A stretch of DNA of 64,000 nt from Maribacter aquivivus (lineage in GTDB: Bacteria; Bacteroidota; Bacteroidia; Flavobacteriales; Flavobacteriaceae). Shown one piece after another: positions 9,863 through 20,277 of this stretch. The stretch is from positions 1,984,001 through 2,048,000 of the forward strand of contig NZ_FQZX01000001.1 in the NCBI RefSeq assembly GCF_900142175.1. Direction: 5' to 3'. Made by a program: the position numbers and the translations under genes. The notes beneath the pieces are model-generated. The model worked only from the letters and a program-made list of their open reading frames with translations, was not told the origin of the DNA and ran no database searches. Each line of letters begins with the position of its first letter. The stretch's first letter is position 1.

Positions 9863-11383
9863 TTAATTTTTCTGGTTGATTGAATAGCAATCGGTAATAT
9901 CTAATGGGTCACCCATATCTTTTTGGAGTTGTTGTAGGTCAAGAAAAAGTGATTTAATTCTCTCTTGCTCTTCTGGTAATCTAGAAAGATCATTCATTTC
10001 TTCAGGGTCGTCATTTAAATTGAAGAGAAGCAATTTTTTTATGTTTGGGAACACCATTAATTTATACCCGTCTTTTCGAATCATTCTTTGAACATCTAGA
10101 TAAGCACCGTAAATAGCGTCATATTTACTTTTATTCTCTTTCTTTTTTGCGATGTCTAAAAAACTGTTGAATTCTATATAAGTTGGTTTTTCAATATCAG
10201 CAATAGCTAATGAAGTTGCCATGACATCTTGCAAATACACATCTACATTGTTCTTTTTGTTTTTTGGAATATCCGGACCTATTAGTATCATAGGTGGCCT
10301 TATACTATGATCGAATAAACTTTGCTTACCCAGTAAACCATGTTGACCCATTGCTAAACCGTGATCTGCCGTAAAGATGATGTACGTATTGCTCATCTTA
10401 CCGGAAGATTTAAGTGCGTCTATTATTTTGCCAATTTGAGCATCTACATGTGTGATACTGGCGTAGTACTCTTTTGTATGGGTTTTAATGGCAAGTTCAG
10501 TTCTAGGGAATGGTGCTAGAGCTTCATCTCTTAGGTTATCCCCGTTGGCAATATCATGTCTAAACGTATATTCAGGCATGTAGCTTTTAGGTAATGATAT
10601 ATCATCTATAGCATACATATCTTGGTATTCTTGCGGTGCCTGCCTGGGGTCATGTGGTGCATTAAAAGCTAGATACATGAAAAAAGGTTTTTCGCTAGAT
10701 TTTGCGGAGTTTATAAAACCAATGGCGTCGTCTTTTAAAACTTCGCTCCAATGTTTGCCCCCTTGCCAGAATCCACCTTTAGAGGTATCTGTAGGCAACC
10801 ATGTAGTATCATTTAAAGAAAGCGGACGATTATAACCATTTGGCATAATACTTTCGGACTTTGCATTTTTAAGTTTTGAAAGTGAATCGAATTTGGCAAC
10901 CATTGTTTCGTGATCCCAAGCATCTCTAGGCATACCAGGACGAATATGAGTGGTGTGATTAAAAACTTTTTCGGCAGGCGCATCTACATGCCATTTTCCA
11001 GTCATATAAGTCTCATACCCGTTATTTTCCAATAGCTTGCCCCAGGTCTTGTCAATGGAATCATTATTGATCCAATTTTGTCTAAAAGAATTCGCTCTCC
11101 ATACCGAGCGACCAGATATAAGCATTGCTCTAGATGCGGCACATACAGCTCCGCTCCATGAACCCATGTTATATGCATTTGTAAACGTAGTACCCTCATG
11201 AACCATGGCATCCATGTTAGGGGTGATAATTTCGGAGTTACCTAAAGCATGTATTGAAGAATAAGTTTGGTCATCGGTAAATATGAAAACAATGTTGGGC
11301 TTTGAATTTTCTTTTTTTGTTTTAGACTTTCTATCACAAGAAATGAATATAGATAAAAGTAGAAGGGGAAGAATTGACTTCAT
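9863..11383 (-). CDS. S1-family sulfatase with C-A-A-S-R signature (lipoprotein)
   Basis: This 506-residue sulfatase has a lipobox (FISC, Cys16). The modification motif is C-A-A-S-R at Cys81, with Ala instead of the common Pro at the third position. That is permitted by the C-x-[PA]-x-R consensus, so formylglycine formation is expected. Other motifs are VFIFTDDQTY (metal, about 32-41), AFNAPHDPRQ and FTADHGLAMGQHGLLGKQ. The last resembles the iduronate/choline sulfatase-like branch more than the neighbouring arylsulfatase-like ones, so it probably removes a different sulfate. It is first in its operon, 154 bp downstream of the hybrid two-component regulator gene. Confidence 0.92.
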   Translation of the reverse strand: MKSILPLLLLSIFISCDRKSKTKKENSKPNIVFIFTDDQTYSSIHALGNSEIITPNMDAMVHEGTTFTNAYNMGSWSGAVCAASRAMLISGRSVWRANSFRQNWINNDSIDKTWGKLLENNGYETYMTGKWHVDAPAEKVFNHTTHIRPGMPRDAWDHETMVAKFDSLSKLKNAKSESIMPNGYNRPLSLNDTTWLPTDTSKGGFWQGGKHWSEVLKDDAIGFINSAKSSEKPFFMYLAFNAPHDPRQAPQEYQDMYAIDDISLPKSYMPEYTFRHDIANGDNLRDEALAPFPRTELAIKTHTKEYYASITHVDAQIGKIIDALKSSGKMSNTYIIFTADHGLAMGQHGLLGKQSLFDHSIRPPMILIGPDIPKNKKNNVDVYLQDVMATSLAIADIEKPTYIEFNSFLDIAKKKENKSKYDAIYGAYLDVQRMIRKDGYKLMVFPNIKKLLLFNLNDDPEEMNDLSRLPEEQERIKSLFLDLQQLQKDMGDPLDITDCYSINQKN

Positions 11384-11401
11384 TTTCAGATTGATGGTTT
11401 T

Positions 11402-11436
11402 AAAAAAAAAATGCTCACTTCAATTGAAGTGAGCAT
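11402..11436 (-). terminator. Perfect 26-bp palindrome, probable terminator of the sensor-regulator gene
   Basis: ATGCTCACTTCAA / TTGAAGTGAGCAT is a perfect inverted repeat (11411-11436). On the minus strand it is followed by nine T (plus-strand A run 11402-11410). This fits an intrinsic terminator for the gene ending at 11538. Only 27 bp separate it from the next start codon at 11383, so it could also act as a leader hairpin of the sulfatase operon. Confidence 0.75.
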
Positions 11437-11537
11437 CACAAATAACTCAAATAATATAATGCTAACACTTATTACAAATGTGACTTTTATTAGTTCAACT
11501 AGGGATCACAGATGGTTTTTAGATAATAACATATGTT

Positions 11538-14500
11538 TTATTCTTCTAATTCTTCATCTGAAATTTCATCGGTATTGTTTAACCTTATGTACTTGCTTGG
11601 TATAACCCCAAACTGTTTTTTGAAACATTTAGAGAAGTAGGAAGCGGTGTTGAAACCCGTCATATACATGATTTCTTTTACCGATAGGTCACTTTTTTCT
11701 AAAAGCTGAACAGCTCGTTTTAATCTAATATTTCTAATAAATTCACTTGATGAAAGGCCAGTCAATTCTTTAATCTTTAAATACAGGTTACTTCTACTCA
11801 TATTCATTTCTTTCACCAACATTTCAACACTAAATTCAGAATTCATCATGTGTTTTTCTACAATTTCAATAGCATTTTGTAAAAACGTTTCATCTGATGA
11901 GGTTACGGTAACCTCATTTGGTTGTAATGTTATTTCGCGATTGAATCTTTTTCGTAGTTCTTCACGGTCTTTTAGGATATTAGCAAGTTTTAATTCTAAC
12001 ATCTCTAAATCAAAGGGTTTTCTAATGTAGGCATCTGCACCTGTTTTTAATCCTTCTATTTCTTTTTCTTGAGATGTTTTTGCAGTTAGCATTACTACAG
12101 GAATATGGCTTGTTTCTTGTGCGTTTTTTAGATTATTACACAGTTCTATACCATCCATTACCGGCATTACCAAATCTGTAATTACAATATTGGGCATGAA
12201 CTTATTTGCTAATTCTAATCCTTTTTTACCATTTTCTGCTTCGTAGATATAATAGCTTTCTCCCAGTCCCTTTTTTATAAAAGATCTAATATCTGGGTTA
12301 TCGTCTACAATTAGTAGTAACGGCAGTTTAGACCTGGACCTTGTCATGTTTTGGTCAATGATATCATCCATAAAGCTGATGGCATGCGAGTCTGCATCAT
12401 CTTTACTTATGAAGGTGTTGGCCTCAAAAACTTCATGAAAGTTGATTTCTTTTTTTTCTTCAAAGGTTTCTTTTTCTTTTGGTAACCAAACATAAAACGT
12501 AGTACCACTTTCAGAATCGCTCTTAACTTTTATAATACCTTGGTGTAGCTCTACCAGATTTTTGGTAAAAGAAAGCCCAATACCTGTACCCTTAGTATTT
12601 ACATGTGTTGTAAGTCCTATTTCAGTATAAAAGCGTTCGAATATGTGCTGTAATCTATGAGCTGGTATACCAGGACCAGAATCTTTTACTTGAATAACAA
12701 TGTACTTAGATTGGTCTACTTTAAGCTCAATATCCTTTGGTTTATTAAAATCATTACCATCAAAAATTTCAAGAAGAATATTACCTTCTTCAGGTGTAAA
12801 CTTAAAGGCGTTTGAAAGTAGGTTGTTACAAATTTTCTCAACGGCATCTGGATCAAACCATGATAGAATTGATTCTTTCGAAGATTTTATTTCGAATTCA
12901 ATATTCTTTTTTCGGCTTAGAAATTGAAAAGGTTCACCTACTTCTTTTAAAAACTCGGCAATATTACTTTTACTTAGATTAAGATTCATTTTACCATGAT
13001 CCATCTTTCTGAAATCTAGTAATTGATTTACTAATCGTAATAGGTAATCGGTGTTTTTTCTCATTAACCCATATTGATCTTTGGTTTCCTTGGGGCTAAT
13101 TTTTTCTCCTTTTTTAATTAAATAGTCTAATGGACCTTTTATAAGTGTTAGCGGGGTTCTAAACTCATGAGATATATTGGTAAAAAACTCAAGTTTTAGA
13201 CGGTGAATTTCTTCGTTCTTATCTTTTTCTAAATTTCTAAGTTCTAATTGGTGCTTCTCAGCAGATCTTATCATAGTAAACCTTCTAAAAGCATATAACA
13301 ATGCTATTGCCAATAGTAAATATGCAAATTTGGCAAGGTTGGTTCGCCACCACGGAGGTGTTACGGTAATTTTAATTTCAACAGGTGTTTCGTCCCAAAT
13401 GTTATCGTTGTTAGAAGCTTTTACTCGCAAGACATAAGAACCTGGCTCAAGATTGGTATAGGTTGCAAACCTATTATCGGCAGATGTGTAAATCCAATCT
13501 TTATCAAATCCATCTAGTTTATAGGCATATTTATTTTTACTTGAGGCTGCATAATGTAATGCTGCAAACTCAAAAGAAAAACTGTTTTCATTATGTTTTA
13601 ATTCAATTTCGTCAATAGAATTTATAGATTTATCAAGTATAATGCGCCCGTTCATTTCAGCACCTATAGCTAAAGGTTTGTTGAAGATGGAAAAGTTGGT
13701 TAAAACTGTTTCCGCTTTTATTTTGTTACTTATAATATCTTCAGGATAGAAAGCGGTAAAGCCGTTGACTCCACCAAAAAGCATTAATCCATCTTTGGTT
13801 TTAAAAGCAGCTAGTTCACTGAATTCATTGCTTTGTAAGCCGTCGTTAACATCGTAATTTTGAAAATTTTCCTGATCAATATCAAACTTTGATAACCCTT
13901 TATTAGTCGATAACCATAGATTGCCCTGATCATCATCTAGAATACCTTTAATTACATTATTAGGTAAACCCTCTTTTTCGCAATAGGTTTTAAAATGTTC
14001 TGGTTTGCCGTCTTTTGCAGGTATAAGTTTATTTAATCCGCCGCCAAAAGTACCTACCCATATATCTCCTGACTGGCTTTCGAAAACTGTTAAAATGTAG
14101 TTGTGACTAATAGTAGTTTCATCGTTAGGTATATTCTTATAATTAACGAATTTGGGATTTTTAGAAGTAATTTGATTATATGGTAATTTAGCTAACCCAT
14201 CACCTGTTGCAAACCAAATATTGTTCTTAGTATCTTGATAAATATCTCTAATAATATTATTGGGTATACCAGTTTCATTAGTAGGGTTATATCTAAAATT
14301 ATTTTTGGTAAAAGTGTCTCCATCCTCATTTATAAGCCAACGCTGTATTCCACCATTGTAGAAGCCTATCCAAACATTACGGTCTTTATCCTGTAAAATT
14401 GAAAATACACTACTAGGTACCTGGGTTATTGGTTTTAAATCATCTTCACCAATTCTTTTATTTGTGTCAAGATCAATTTCAAATAATCCAGGAGAATTTT

Positions 14501-15827
14501 CTCCGCCAGTAAATAATTTGGTGCTAGATTTTAAGTTTATTTCTTCAATGGCAAATACTTTATTTATTTTTGTAAAGTGCTGAAATTGAGTAAAGTCGTT
14601 TTCTTTATCCGTCTTTCCCAGTAAGTTTAAGCCACCACCTTCAGTACCTACCCATAAGTTCCCCTTGCTGTCTTCATGTATGGCTCTGATCTTATCATTA
14701 CTTAAACTGCCTAATTCTAAGTTTTTCTTTATATGTGAAAATTGTTTTCTTTGAGGGTCAAATTTATTGACTCCGCCACCATTAACACCAACCCATATGA
14801 TACCGGTGTGATCAATATATAAAGATTTAACTGCATTTTTGCTTAAGCTATTAGTAGGATTTTCAGGATCATATTTATAAAGCCCTACTAGCTCAGGTAA
14901 TTTTGTTTCGGATAGGTTAGAAAATTCTATAAGACCATCATCGGTGCCTGCCCAAATATGATAGTTATTTATTGAAATGGTGTTAAAGTTGCCACTATAA
15001 ATAAATTGTAATTGATTCTCTGTTTTATTTGAAGCGTATCGATATAAACCATTACTAGTAGCTAAAATTAAATTACCATAAGTATCTTCAATTATTGATT
15101 TCACTTGCGTGTTTGGTAAGTTAATTTGTTCGTTTACTTCTTGAAAATACATGTCTCCATTACTATCTCTAGATAATTTAGAAAGACCAGTTATACCGCC
15201 AATCCAAATTTGGTGCATACTGTCTTCGTAAAAGGTATTTACATTGTTACTATTTCTAGTAGGAGAATCACTATTTTGATATAAGTTATAATGTTCAAAT
15301 TTTAATGAATCTGTTGGCTTTGAAAGATCTGCCATGTCAATGCCTTTGGTGGTGCCCACCCAGAGCCTGTTATCACTATCAATAAATACCAAGGTGATAT
15401 AATCGCTTGATATAGAAAATTCATTGTTGGCATCACTTTTAAATTGCTTGAATTTTTCGGTTTTTTTGTTAAAATAATTTAAACCTCCGCCAGTTGTTCC
15501 AATCCACAGATTTCCTTTTTCATCATCAATTATTTTCCATATTAAGTTACTGCTGATACTATACTGATTTTTAGGATTTGGTTTAAAAAGTGTAAAGTTA
15601 TACCCATCATATCTATTTAATCCATCATGGGTTCCAAACCACATGAACCCATTATCATCTTGAAAAATTGCATTTACATCACTTTGCGATAATCCATTTT
15701 CGGTATTCAAATGCTCAAATTTTAAAGAATTTTGAGCATAACTGGTATGCGCTAATCCAAAGAACAGCATTAAGATTAAATATAGCGAACTCATAGTTGA
15801 GCTCATTTTAAACAGGAGATTGGTCAT
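11538..15827 (-). CDS. Hybrid two-component system sensor/regulator (HTCS)
   Basis: This 1429-residue one-protein two-component regulator is of the kind that controls polysaccharide loci in Bacteroidota. In order it has a signal peptide (to about 31), two seven-bladed propellers of Reg_prop repeats (repeated W-G-T-x-G-G-L-N and W-I-G motifs, about 35-740), a Y_Y_Y domain (about 745-830), one membrane helix (about 835-852) and a histidine kinase with His887 in SHEFRTP plus an ATPase domain with G-T-G-I-G-L. These are followed by a receiver domain (phospho-acceptor Asp1218 in VITDLVMP) and an AraC-type helix-turn-helix (about 1330-1425). The periplasmic propellers would bind a galactan oligosaccharide. 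It sits between the sulfatase operon and the divergent L-sugar operon. It is a candidate for binding the direct repeats described below. Confidence 0.95.
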   Translation of the reverse strand: MTNLLFKMSSTMSSLYLILMLFFGLAHTSYAQNSLKFEHLNTENGLSQSDVNAIFQDDNGFMWFGTHDGLNRYDGYNFTLFKPNPKNQYSISSNLIWKIIDDEKGNLWIGTTGGGLNYFNKKTEKFKQFKSDANNEFSISSDYITLVFIDSDNRLWVGTTKGIDMADLSKPTDSLKFEHYNLYQNSDSPTRNSNNVNTFYEDSMHQIWIGGITGLSKLSRDSNGDMYFQEVNEQINLPNTQVKSIIEDTYGNLILATSNGLYRYASNKTENQLQFIYSGNFNTISINNYHIWAGTDDGLIEFSNLSETKLPELVGLYKYDPENPTNSLSKNAVKSLYIDHTGIIWVGVNGGGVNKFDPQRKQFSHIKKNLELGSLSNDKIRAIHEDSKGNLWVGTEGGGLNLLGKTDKENDFTQFQHFTKINKVFAIEEINLKSSTKLFTGGENSPGLFEIDLDTNKRIGEDDLKPITQVPSSVFSILQDKDRNVWIGFYNGGIQRWLINEDGDTFTKNNFRYNPTNETGIPNNIIRDIYQDTKNNIWFATGDGLAKLPYNQITSKNPKFVNYKNIPNDETTISHNYILTVFESQSGDIWVGTFGGGLNKLIPAKDGKPEHFKTYCEKEGLPNNVIKGILDDDQGNLWLSTNKGLSKFDIDQENFQNYDVNDGLQSNEFSELAAFKTKDGLMLFGGVNGFTAFYPEDIISNKIKAETVLTNFSIFNKPLAIGAEMNGRIILDKSINSIDEIELKHNENSFSFEFAALHYAASSKNKYAYKLDGFDKDWIYTSADNRFATYTNLEPGSYVLRVKASNNDNIWDETPVEIKITVTPPWWRTNLAKFAYLLLAIALLYAFRRFTMIRSAEKHQLELRNLEKDKNEEIHRLKLEFFTNISHEFRTPLTLIKGPLDYLIKKGEKISPKETKDQYGLMRKNTDYLLRLVNQLLDFRKMDHGKMNLNLSKSNIAEFLKEVGEPFQFLSRKKNIEFEIKSSKESILSWFDPDAVEKICNNLLSNAFKFTPEEGNILLEIFDGNDFNKPKDIELKVDQSKYIVIQVKDSGPGIPAHRLQHIFERFYTEIGLTTHVNTKGTGIGLSFTKNLVELHQGIIKVKSDSESGTTFYVWLPKEKETFEEKKEINFHEVFEANTFISKDDADSHAISFMDDIIDQNMTRSRSKLPLLLIVDDNPDIRSFIKKGLGESYYIYEAENGKKGLELANKFMPNIVITDLVMPVMDGIELCNNLKNAQETSHIPVVMLTAKTSQEKEIEGLKTGADAYIRKPFDLEMLELKLANILKDREELRKRFNREITLQPNEVTVTSSDETFLQNAIEIVEKHMMNSEFSVEMLVKEMNMSRSNLYLKIKELTGLSSSEFIRNIRLKRAVQLLEKSDLSVKEIMYMTGFNTASYFSKCFKKQFGVIPSKYIRLNNTDEISDEELEE

Positions 15828-16096
15828 ACTAACAAATATATCAATTAAGCTAAGAAAATATATGATGGGTTTTTGGTGTACTACGTATGAGTAATATGGT
15901 TAATTTTTATAAGTAATTGATTATCAGTATTTTTTTGATTGTTGCTATGTGAATTTAAATCTATTATACATCATATGTTCTAGCTTTTAAATCATTTGCT
16001 ATAATCCAAAATGGCTTTATGAACGAACTTTACGCACTATTAGTAGAAGATATATTCTAGTTTAATAAAATTTCAATCGTTACAAATACCTCATTA

Positions 16097-17107
16097 ATGA
16101 AATATATAGTTTGTGAAAAACCAGGTGAATTTGTTTTAAAAGAAAAAGAAACACCTGTAAGAAAGAAAGATGAAGCCTTGTTGAGAATTAAAAAGGTAGG
16201 TATCTGTGGTACAGATTTACACGCCTATGGTGGTAATCAAGCATTTTTTACATACCCTAGAATATTAGGTCATGAGTTAGCTTCTGAGGTGGTTGAGATT
16301 GGAGAAAACGATAAAGGAATCAAAGCTGGCGATAAGGTGGTTGTAATGCCTTATATAAGCTGTGGAGAATGTGTTGCATGCAGAAACGGAAAAACAAATT
16401 GTTGTACGAATATTAGAGTTTTAGGTGTGCATACAGATGGTGGAATGCAAGAGTATATTACCGTACCAACAAATATCTTATTGCTTGCCAATAATTTGAC
16501 CGATGATGAAATGGCTATTGTAGAACCATTGGCAATTGGTGCTCATGCCGTTAGAAGAGCCAATATTGTACCTGGCGAAACGGTTGCCGTAGTTGGTTGT
16601 GGTCCAATAGGAATAGGAATTATGAAATTAGCACAGATTGCAGGGGCAAAGGTGATTGCTTTGGATATGAATGAGGAACGTCTGCAATATGCAAAAGATA
16701 AAATTGGGGTAGATTATATTATTAATGTTGGTGAAGATCCAGTAAAACAAATTTCTGAAATTACGAACGGTGATTTATGTACTGCCGTATTTGATGCTTC
16801 TGGCCACAAGGGAGCACTAGAAACATGCCCTTCATACATGTCTCATGGTGGTAGATTTGTATTGGTGGGACTTTCAAAAGGGGAGCTTACCTATACACAC
16901 CCGGCAATACATGCGAAAGAAATGACTTTAATGTGCAGTAGAAATGCTACTACTGAAGATTTTGAACATGTAATTAGCGTGTTAGATCAATTTCCAACAA
17001 CGTCTTTTATAACCCATCAAGTTCCATTTACCGAAATGATAGAAAATTTTGATAGTTGGTTAAAACCAGAGACAGGGGTAATAAAGGCAACAGTTAATTT
17101 TAGTTGA
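16097..17107 (+). CDS. Zn-dependent dehydrogenase, probable L-galactonate 5-dehydrogenase (LgoD-like)
   Basis: This 336-residue medium-chain Zn dehydrogenase has catalytic zinc ligands Cys37 (GICGTD) and His59-Glu60 (GHE). Structural zinc cysteines are at 89, 92, 95 and 103, and the nucleotide fold is VVGCGPIGIG. The family holds sorbitol and threonine dehydrogenases and L-galactonate oxidoreductase (E. coli LgoD, about 340 residues). Its place just before UxaA- and UxaB-like genes points to the LgoD reaction, L-galactonate to D-tagaturonate. It is first in a seven-gene operon; the next ATG follows 4 bp after the stop. The substrate is inferred from the operon, not from residues. Confidence 0.8.
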   Translation: MKYIVCEKPGEFVLKEKETPVRKKDEALLRIKKVGICGTDLHAYGGNQAFFTYPRILGHELASEVVEIGENDKGIKAGDKVVVMPYISCGECVACRNGKTNCCTNIRVLGVHTDGGMQEYITVPTNILLLANNLTDDEMAIVEPLAIGAHAVRRANIVPGETVAVVGCGPIGIGIMKLAQIAGAKVIALDMNEERLQYAKDKIGVDYIINVGEDPVKQISEITNGDLCTAVFDASGHKGALETCPSYMSHGGRFVLVGLSKGELTYTHPAIHAKEMTLMCSRNATTEDFEHVISVLDQFPTTSFITHQVPFTEMIENFDSWLKPETGVIKATVNFS

Positions 17108-17111
17108 TCAA

Positions 17112-18758
17112 ATGCAAAAAAGTTACGTTCAAATAGATTCAAAAGATAATATTATCGTTGCCATCACTAATTTAGAGAAGGGTACAGTTGTTACTATAGC
17201 AGGTAAAGATGTTACTTTAAAAGAGCATATAAAACAGAAACATAAATTTGCCCTTGTCGATTTTAAATCAGGGGATGAAGTATTTATGTATGGCGTTTTA
17301 ATCGGTAAAGCAATGACCAATATAGCTGCTGGTTGTGCTATTACCATAGAAAATGTAAAACATGCTTCTGCAGAATTTAATGAAACTAAAACTGAATTTA
17401 ATTGGCAGGCGCCAGATGTTTCAAAATTTGAGAATAGGACCTTTAATGGTTACCATAGAGATAATGGACAAGTAGGTACTGCCAATTATTGGTTGGTTAT
17501 ACCGCTTACATTTTGTGAAAACAGAAATTTAGATGTAATTGAAGCTGCACTATCAGAAAAATTGGGATACCAAACTTTAAAAGATTTTTCTGTAGATACA
17601 GATGCTTTAATTCAACAGTATAAACTTGGCAGTTCTAGAGATAAAATATTAAATACACCTATACTTACTACCCATGAAGAAATGACAAAGAATAGGGTGT
17701 TTCCAAATGTAGATGGGATTAAGTTTTTAAAGCACGATGGTGGTTGTGGTGGCATTAGGCAAGATTCTGAAACCTTATGCAAACTGTTAGCAGGCTACAT
17801 CGCCAACCCAAATGTAGCTGGTGCAACCATACTGAGTTTAGGTTGCCAAAATGCACAGATTACAATGCTTCAAAATGCGTTGAAAGCGATTAATAGTGAT
17901 AAGCCCGTACATTATTTAGAACAACAACAAAGTCTGAGTGAACGTCACTTTATTGAAGAGGCTGTGAAAGTAACTTTCTTAGGGTTAATCGATGCTAATG
18001 AAATCTTTAGAAAACCGGCACCACTTAGTAAGTTGGTTCTAGGTTTAGAATGTGGCGGGTCAGATGGTTTTTCAGGTATATCTGCTAATCCTGCGTTAGG
18101 GTATGCATCTGATTTATTGGTTGCCTTAGGGGCTAGTCCTGTATTATCAGAATTTCCAGAGTTGAACGGGGTAGAGCAAGAAATTATTAATAGATGTATT
18201 ACAGATGAAGACTCTAAAAAGTTTTATGCCCTAATGCGGGCATATTCCGCTGCTGCAGTTGCAGTGGGCTCGGGTTTTGAAAATAACCCATCTCCTGGTA
18301 ATATTAAGGATGGTCTCATAACAGATGCTATGAAATCTGCAGGTGCGGCTAAAAAAGGAGGTACTTCACCCATAGTAGAGGTTTTAGATTATACAGAACA
18401 GGTGACCAAACCAGGGTTGAATTTATTATGTACGCCTGGTAACGATGTAGAATCAACCACGGGTCTTGTTGGTTCGGGCTGCAATGTGGTTGTTTTTACC
18501 ACTGGTTTAGGTACGCCAACAGGTAACCCTGTAGCTCCCGTTTTAAAAATGTCAAGCAATACAGCTTTATACGAGCGTATGAATGATATTATTGATATAA
18601 ATGCCGGTACAGTTATCAGTGGAGAAGATTCTATAGAAACTATGGGCGAGAAAATATTGGAACATATTATTCAAGTAGCCAGTGGAACACTTGCTTCAAA
18701 AGCGGTGGCACACGGCAATAATGACTTTATTCCTTGGAAAAGAGGAGTATCCTTATAA
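17112..18758 (+). CDS. uxaA: UxaA-family altronate dehydratase
   Basis: This 548-residue sugar-acid dehydratase has an N-terminal SAF domain (about 1-90) and the large UxaA/GarD-type dehydratase domain (about 105-545). The latter shows the conserved HDGGCGG, LGLECGGSDG and GSGCN motifs with metal-ligating cysteines. In E. coli UxaA converts D-altronate to 2-keto-3-deoxy-D-gluconate. It is full length and fused, unlike the split versions of some bacteria. Neighbouring UxaB-like and LgoD-like genes supply the preceding steps. A related alternative is L-fuconate dehydratase in fucose loci; the presence of UxaB argues for altronate. Confidence 0.85.
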   Translation: MQKSYVQIDSKDNIIVAITNLEKGTVVTIAGKDVTLKEHIKQKHKFALVDFKSGDEVFMYGVLIGKAMTNIAAGCAITIENVKHASAEFNETKTEFNWQAPDVSKFENRTFNGYHRDNGQVGTANYWLVIPLTFCENRNLDVIEAALSEKLGYQTLKDFSVDTDALIQQYKLGSSRDKILNTPILTTHEEMTKNRVFPNVDGIKFLKHDGGCGGIRQDSETLCKLLAGYIANPNVAGATILSLGCQNAQITMLQNALKAINSDKPVHYLEQQQSLSERHFIEEAVKVTFLGLIDANEIFRKPAPLSKLVLGLECGGSDGFSGISANPALGYASDLLVALGASPVLSEFPELNGVEQEIINRCITDEDSKKFYALMRAYSAAAVAVGSGFENNPSPGNIKDGLITDAMKSAGAAKKGGTSPIVEVLDYTEQVTKPGLNLLCTPGNDVESTTGLVGSGCNVVVFTTGLGTPTGNPVAPVLKMSSNTALYERMNDIIDINAGTVISGEDSIETMGEKILEHIIQVASGTLASKAVAHGNNDFIPWKRGVSL

Positions 18759-18790
18759 AATTTTTCAATTTTAATATTAGTAGCGGAAGA

Positions 18791-20269
18791 ATGACGATAG
18801 ATCAAAAATCAACAGAACTAAAAATTTTAAACCGAAGAACGGCGAATAAACCAGTACATTACCCTTTACGTGTTATGCAATTTGGAGGGGGGAATTTTTT
18901 GCGGGCATTTTGCGATTGGATGTTCGATGTGCTGAATAAAACAACAGATTTTAATGGTAGTGTGGTTGTCATAAAACCAACCGAGAGAGGCGATTATACT
19001 GAACTTAAAAATCAAGAAGGGTTGTTCCATGTAGCATTAGATGGTATACGGAATGGTAAATTAGTTTCAGAGATTACGTTGGTAGAATCGGTTAGTAAAG
19101 TAATTCAGCCTTACACAGAATGGAATGATTACTTGGCCTTGGCTGAGCAACCTGAAATGAGATTTGTTGTTTCTAACACTACCGAAGCAGGTATTAAGTT
19201 CTCGTCTAGCGATAAGCAAACTGATTGCCCTCCTCACGAATTTCCAGGAAAGTTGACCTTATGGCTATATCACCGTTTTAATTATTTTAAAGGTGCAACT
19301 GATAAAGGTTGTATTGTGCTACCATGTGAATTAATTGAAGATAATGGCGATGCTTTGCAGAAGACGGTTGTACAATATGCTGAACATTGGGATTTAGAAC
19401 CAGAATTTATCACTTGGATTATAAACTGTAATTATTTCTGCAGCACCTTAGTTGATCGTATTGTATCTGGTTTCCCTACCGATAGAAAGGTTGCAATTGA
19501 GCAGCAAACCGGTTACAAAGACGATTTATTAGTAGCTGGTGAGGTCTATCATAGTTGGGTTATTAAAGCACCACCAATTGTTCAGAAAGAGTTGCCTTTT
19601 TCTAAGACTGATTTGAATGTTGTATTTGTTGATGATTTAAAGGATTATCGAGAAATGAAGGTTCGTATTTTAAATGGAGCCCATACATCTTTGGTTCCTG
19701 TAGGTTATTTGGCAGGTATAAGAACAGTTAAGGAAAGTATGGAAGATGATTTGGTTAGCAACCACATTTTGCAAGTACTATCGAAAGAAATTAAACCTAC
19801 CCTAACTAATTTTCCAGAAAAGGATATTGACACTTTTATAAATGCAGTTCTTGATCGATTTAAGAATCCGACCCTCAAACATTTTTTAATATCCATATCA
19901 TTAAATAGCACTTCTAAATTTCAGGCTCGCTTACTACCGGCATTTAAGGAGTACACACAAACTAATGGGCATTTTCCAAAGAGAATAGCATTTTCTTTAG
20001 CCTGTTTAATTCGCTTTTATAAAGGAGAATTTGGCGGCGAAAATATCCCTGTAAATGATGATGCCAGCATATTAGAATTTTTTAAGGATGAATGGGGTCA
20101 GGTAACAGAGCAACATCAAACTTTAGAAGATTTAGTTACAAACGTATTGTCCAATACTGAAATCGTTGGCGAAAATTTAGCTACATATAATGGATTGGTT
20201 CAATTTATTACAAACAGTATCAACAGCATAGATGAAGTAGGGGTAAAAGAATGTTTAAAAGCGCTATAA
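18791..20269 (+). CDS. uxaB: UxaB-like tagaturonate reductase (mannitol dehydrogenase family)
   Basis: This 492-residue member of the polyol-specific long-chain (mannitol) dehydrogenase family is close in length to E. coli UxaB (483). It has the Rossmann start VMQFGGGNFLRAF (about residues 28-40) and the family stretch KVRILNGAHT. UxaB reduces D-tagaturonate to D-altronate with NADH. The start at 18791 is chosen because a purine-rich GGAAGA precedes it and it leaves the protein beginning at the family's usual point. An upstream in-frame ATG at 18734 would overlap uxaA by 25 bases. It sits between the dehydratase and the lactonase in a tight operon, which supports a hexonate route. Confidence 0.83.
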   Translation: MTIDQKSTELKILNRRTANKPVHYPLRVMQFGGGNFLRAFCDWMFDVLNKTTDFNGSVVVIKPTERGDYTELKNQEGLFHVALDGIRNGKLVSEITLVESVSKVIQPYTEWNDYLALAEQPEMRFVVSNTTEAGIKFSSSDKQTDCPPHEFPGKLTLWLYHRFNYFKGATDKGCIVLPCELIEDNGDALQKTVVQYAEHWDLEPEFITWIINCNYFCSTLVDRIVSGFPTDRKVAIEQQTGYKDDLLVAGEVYHSWVIKAPPIVQKELPFSKTDLNVVFVDDLKDYREMKVRILNGAHTSLVPVGYLAGIRTVKESMEDDLVSNHILQVLSKEIKPTLTNFPEKDIDTFINAVLDRFKNPTLKHFLISISLNSTSKFQARLLPAFKEYTQTNGHFPKRIAFSLACLIRFYKGEFGGENIPVNDDASILEFFKDEWGQVTEQHQTLEDLVTNVLSNTEIVGENLATYNGLVQFITNSINSIDEVGVKECLKAL

Positions 20270-20277
20270 ATAAGCAT

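Noticed and set aside
15833..15840. TATATTTG as -7 promoter element of the HTCS gene
   Set aside because: The element matches, but it is only about 6 bp before the ATG and no TTG -33 box stands at the expected distance.
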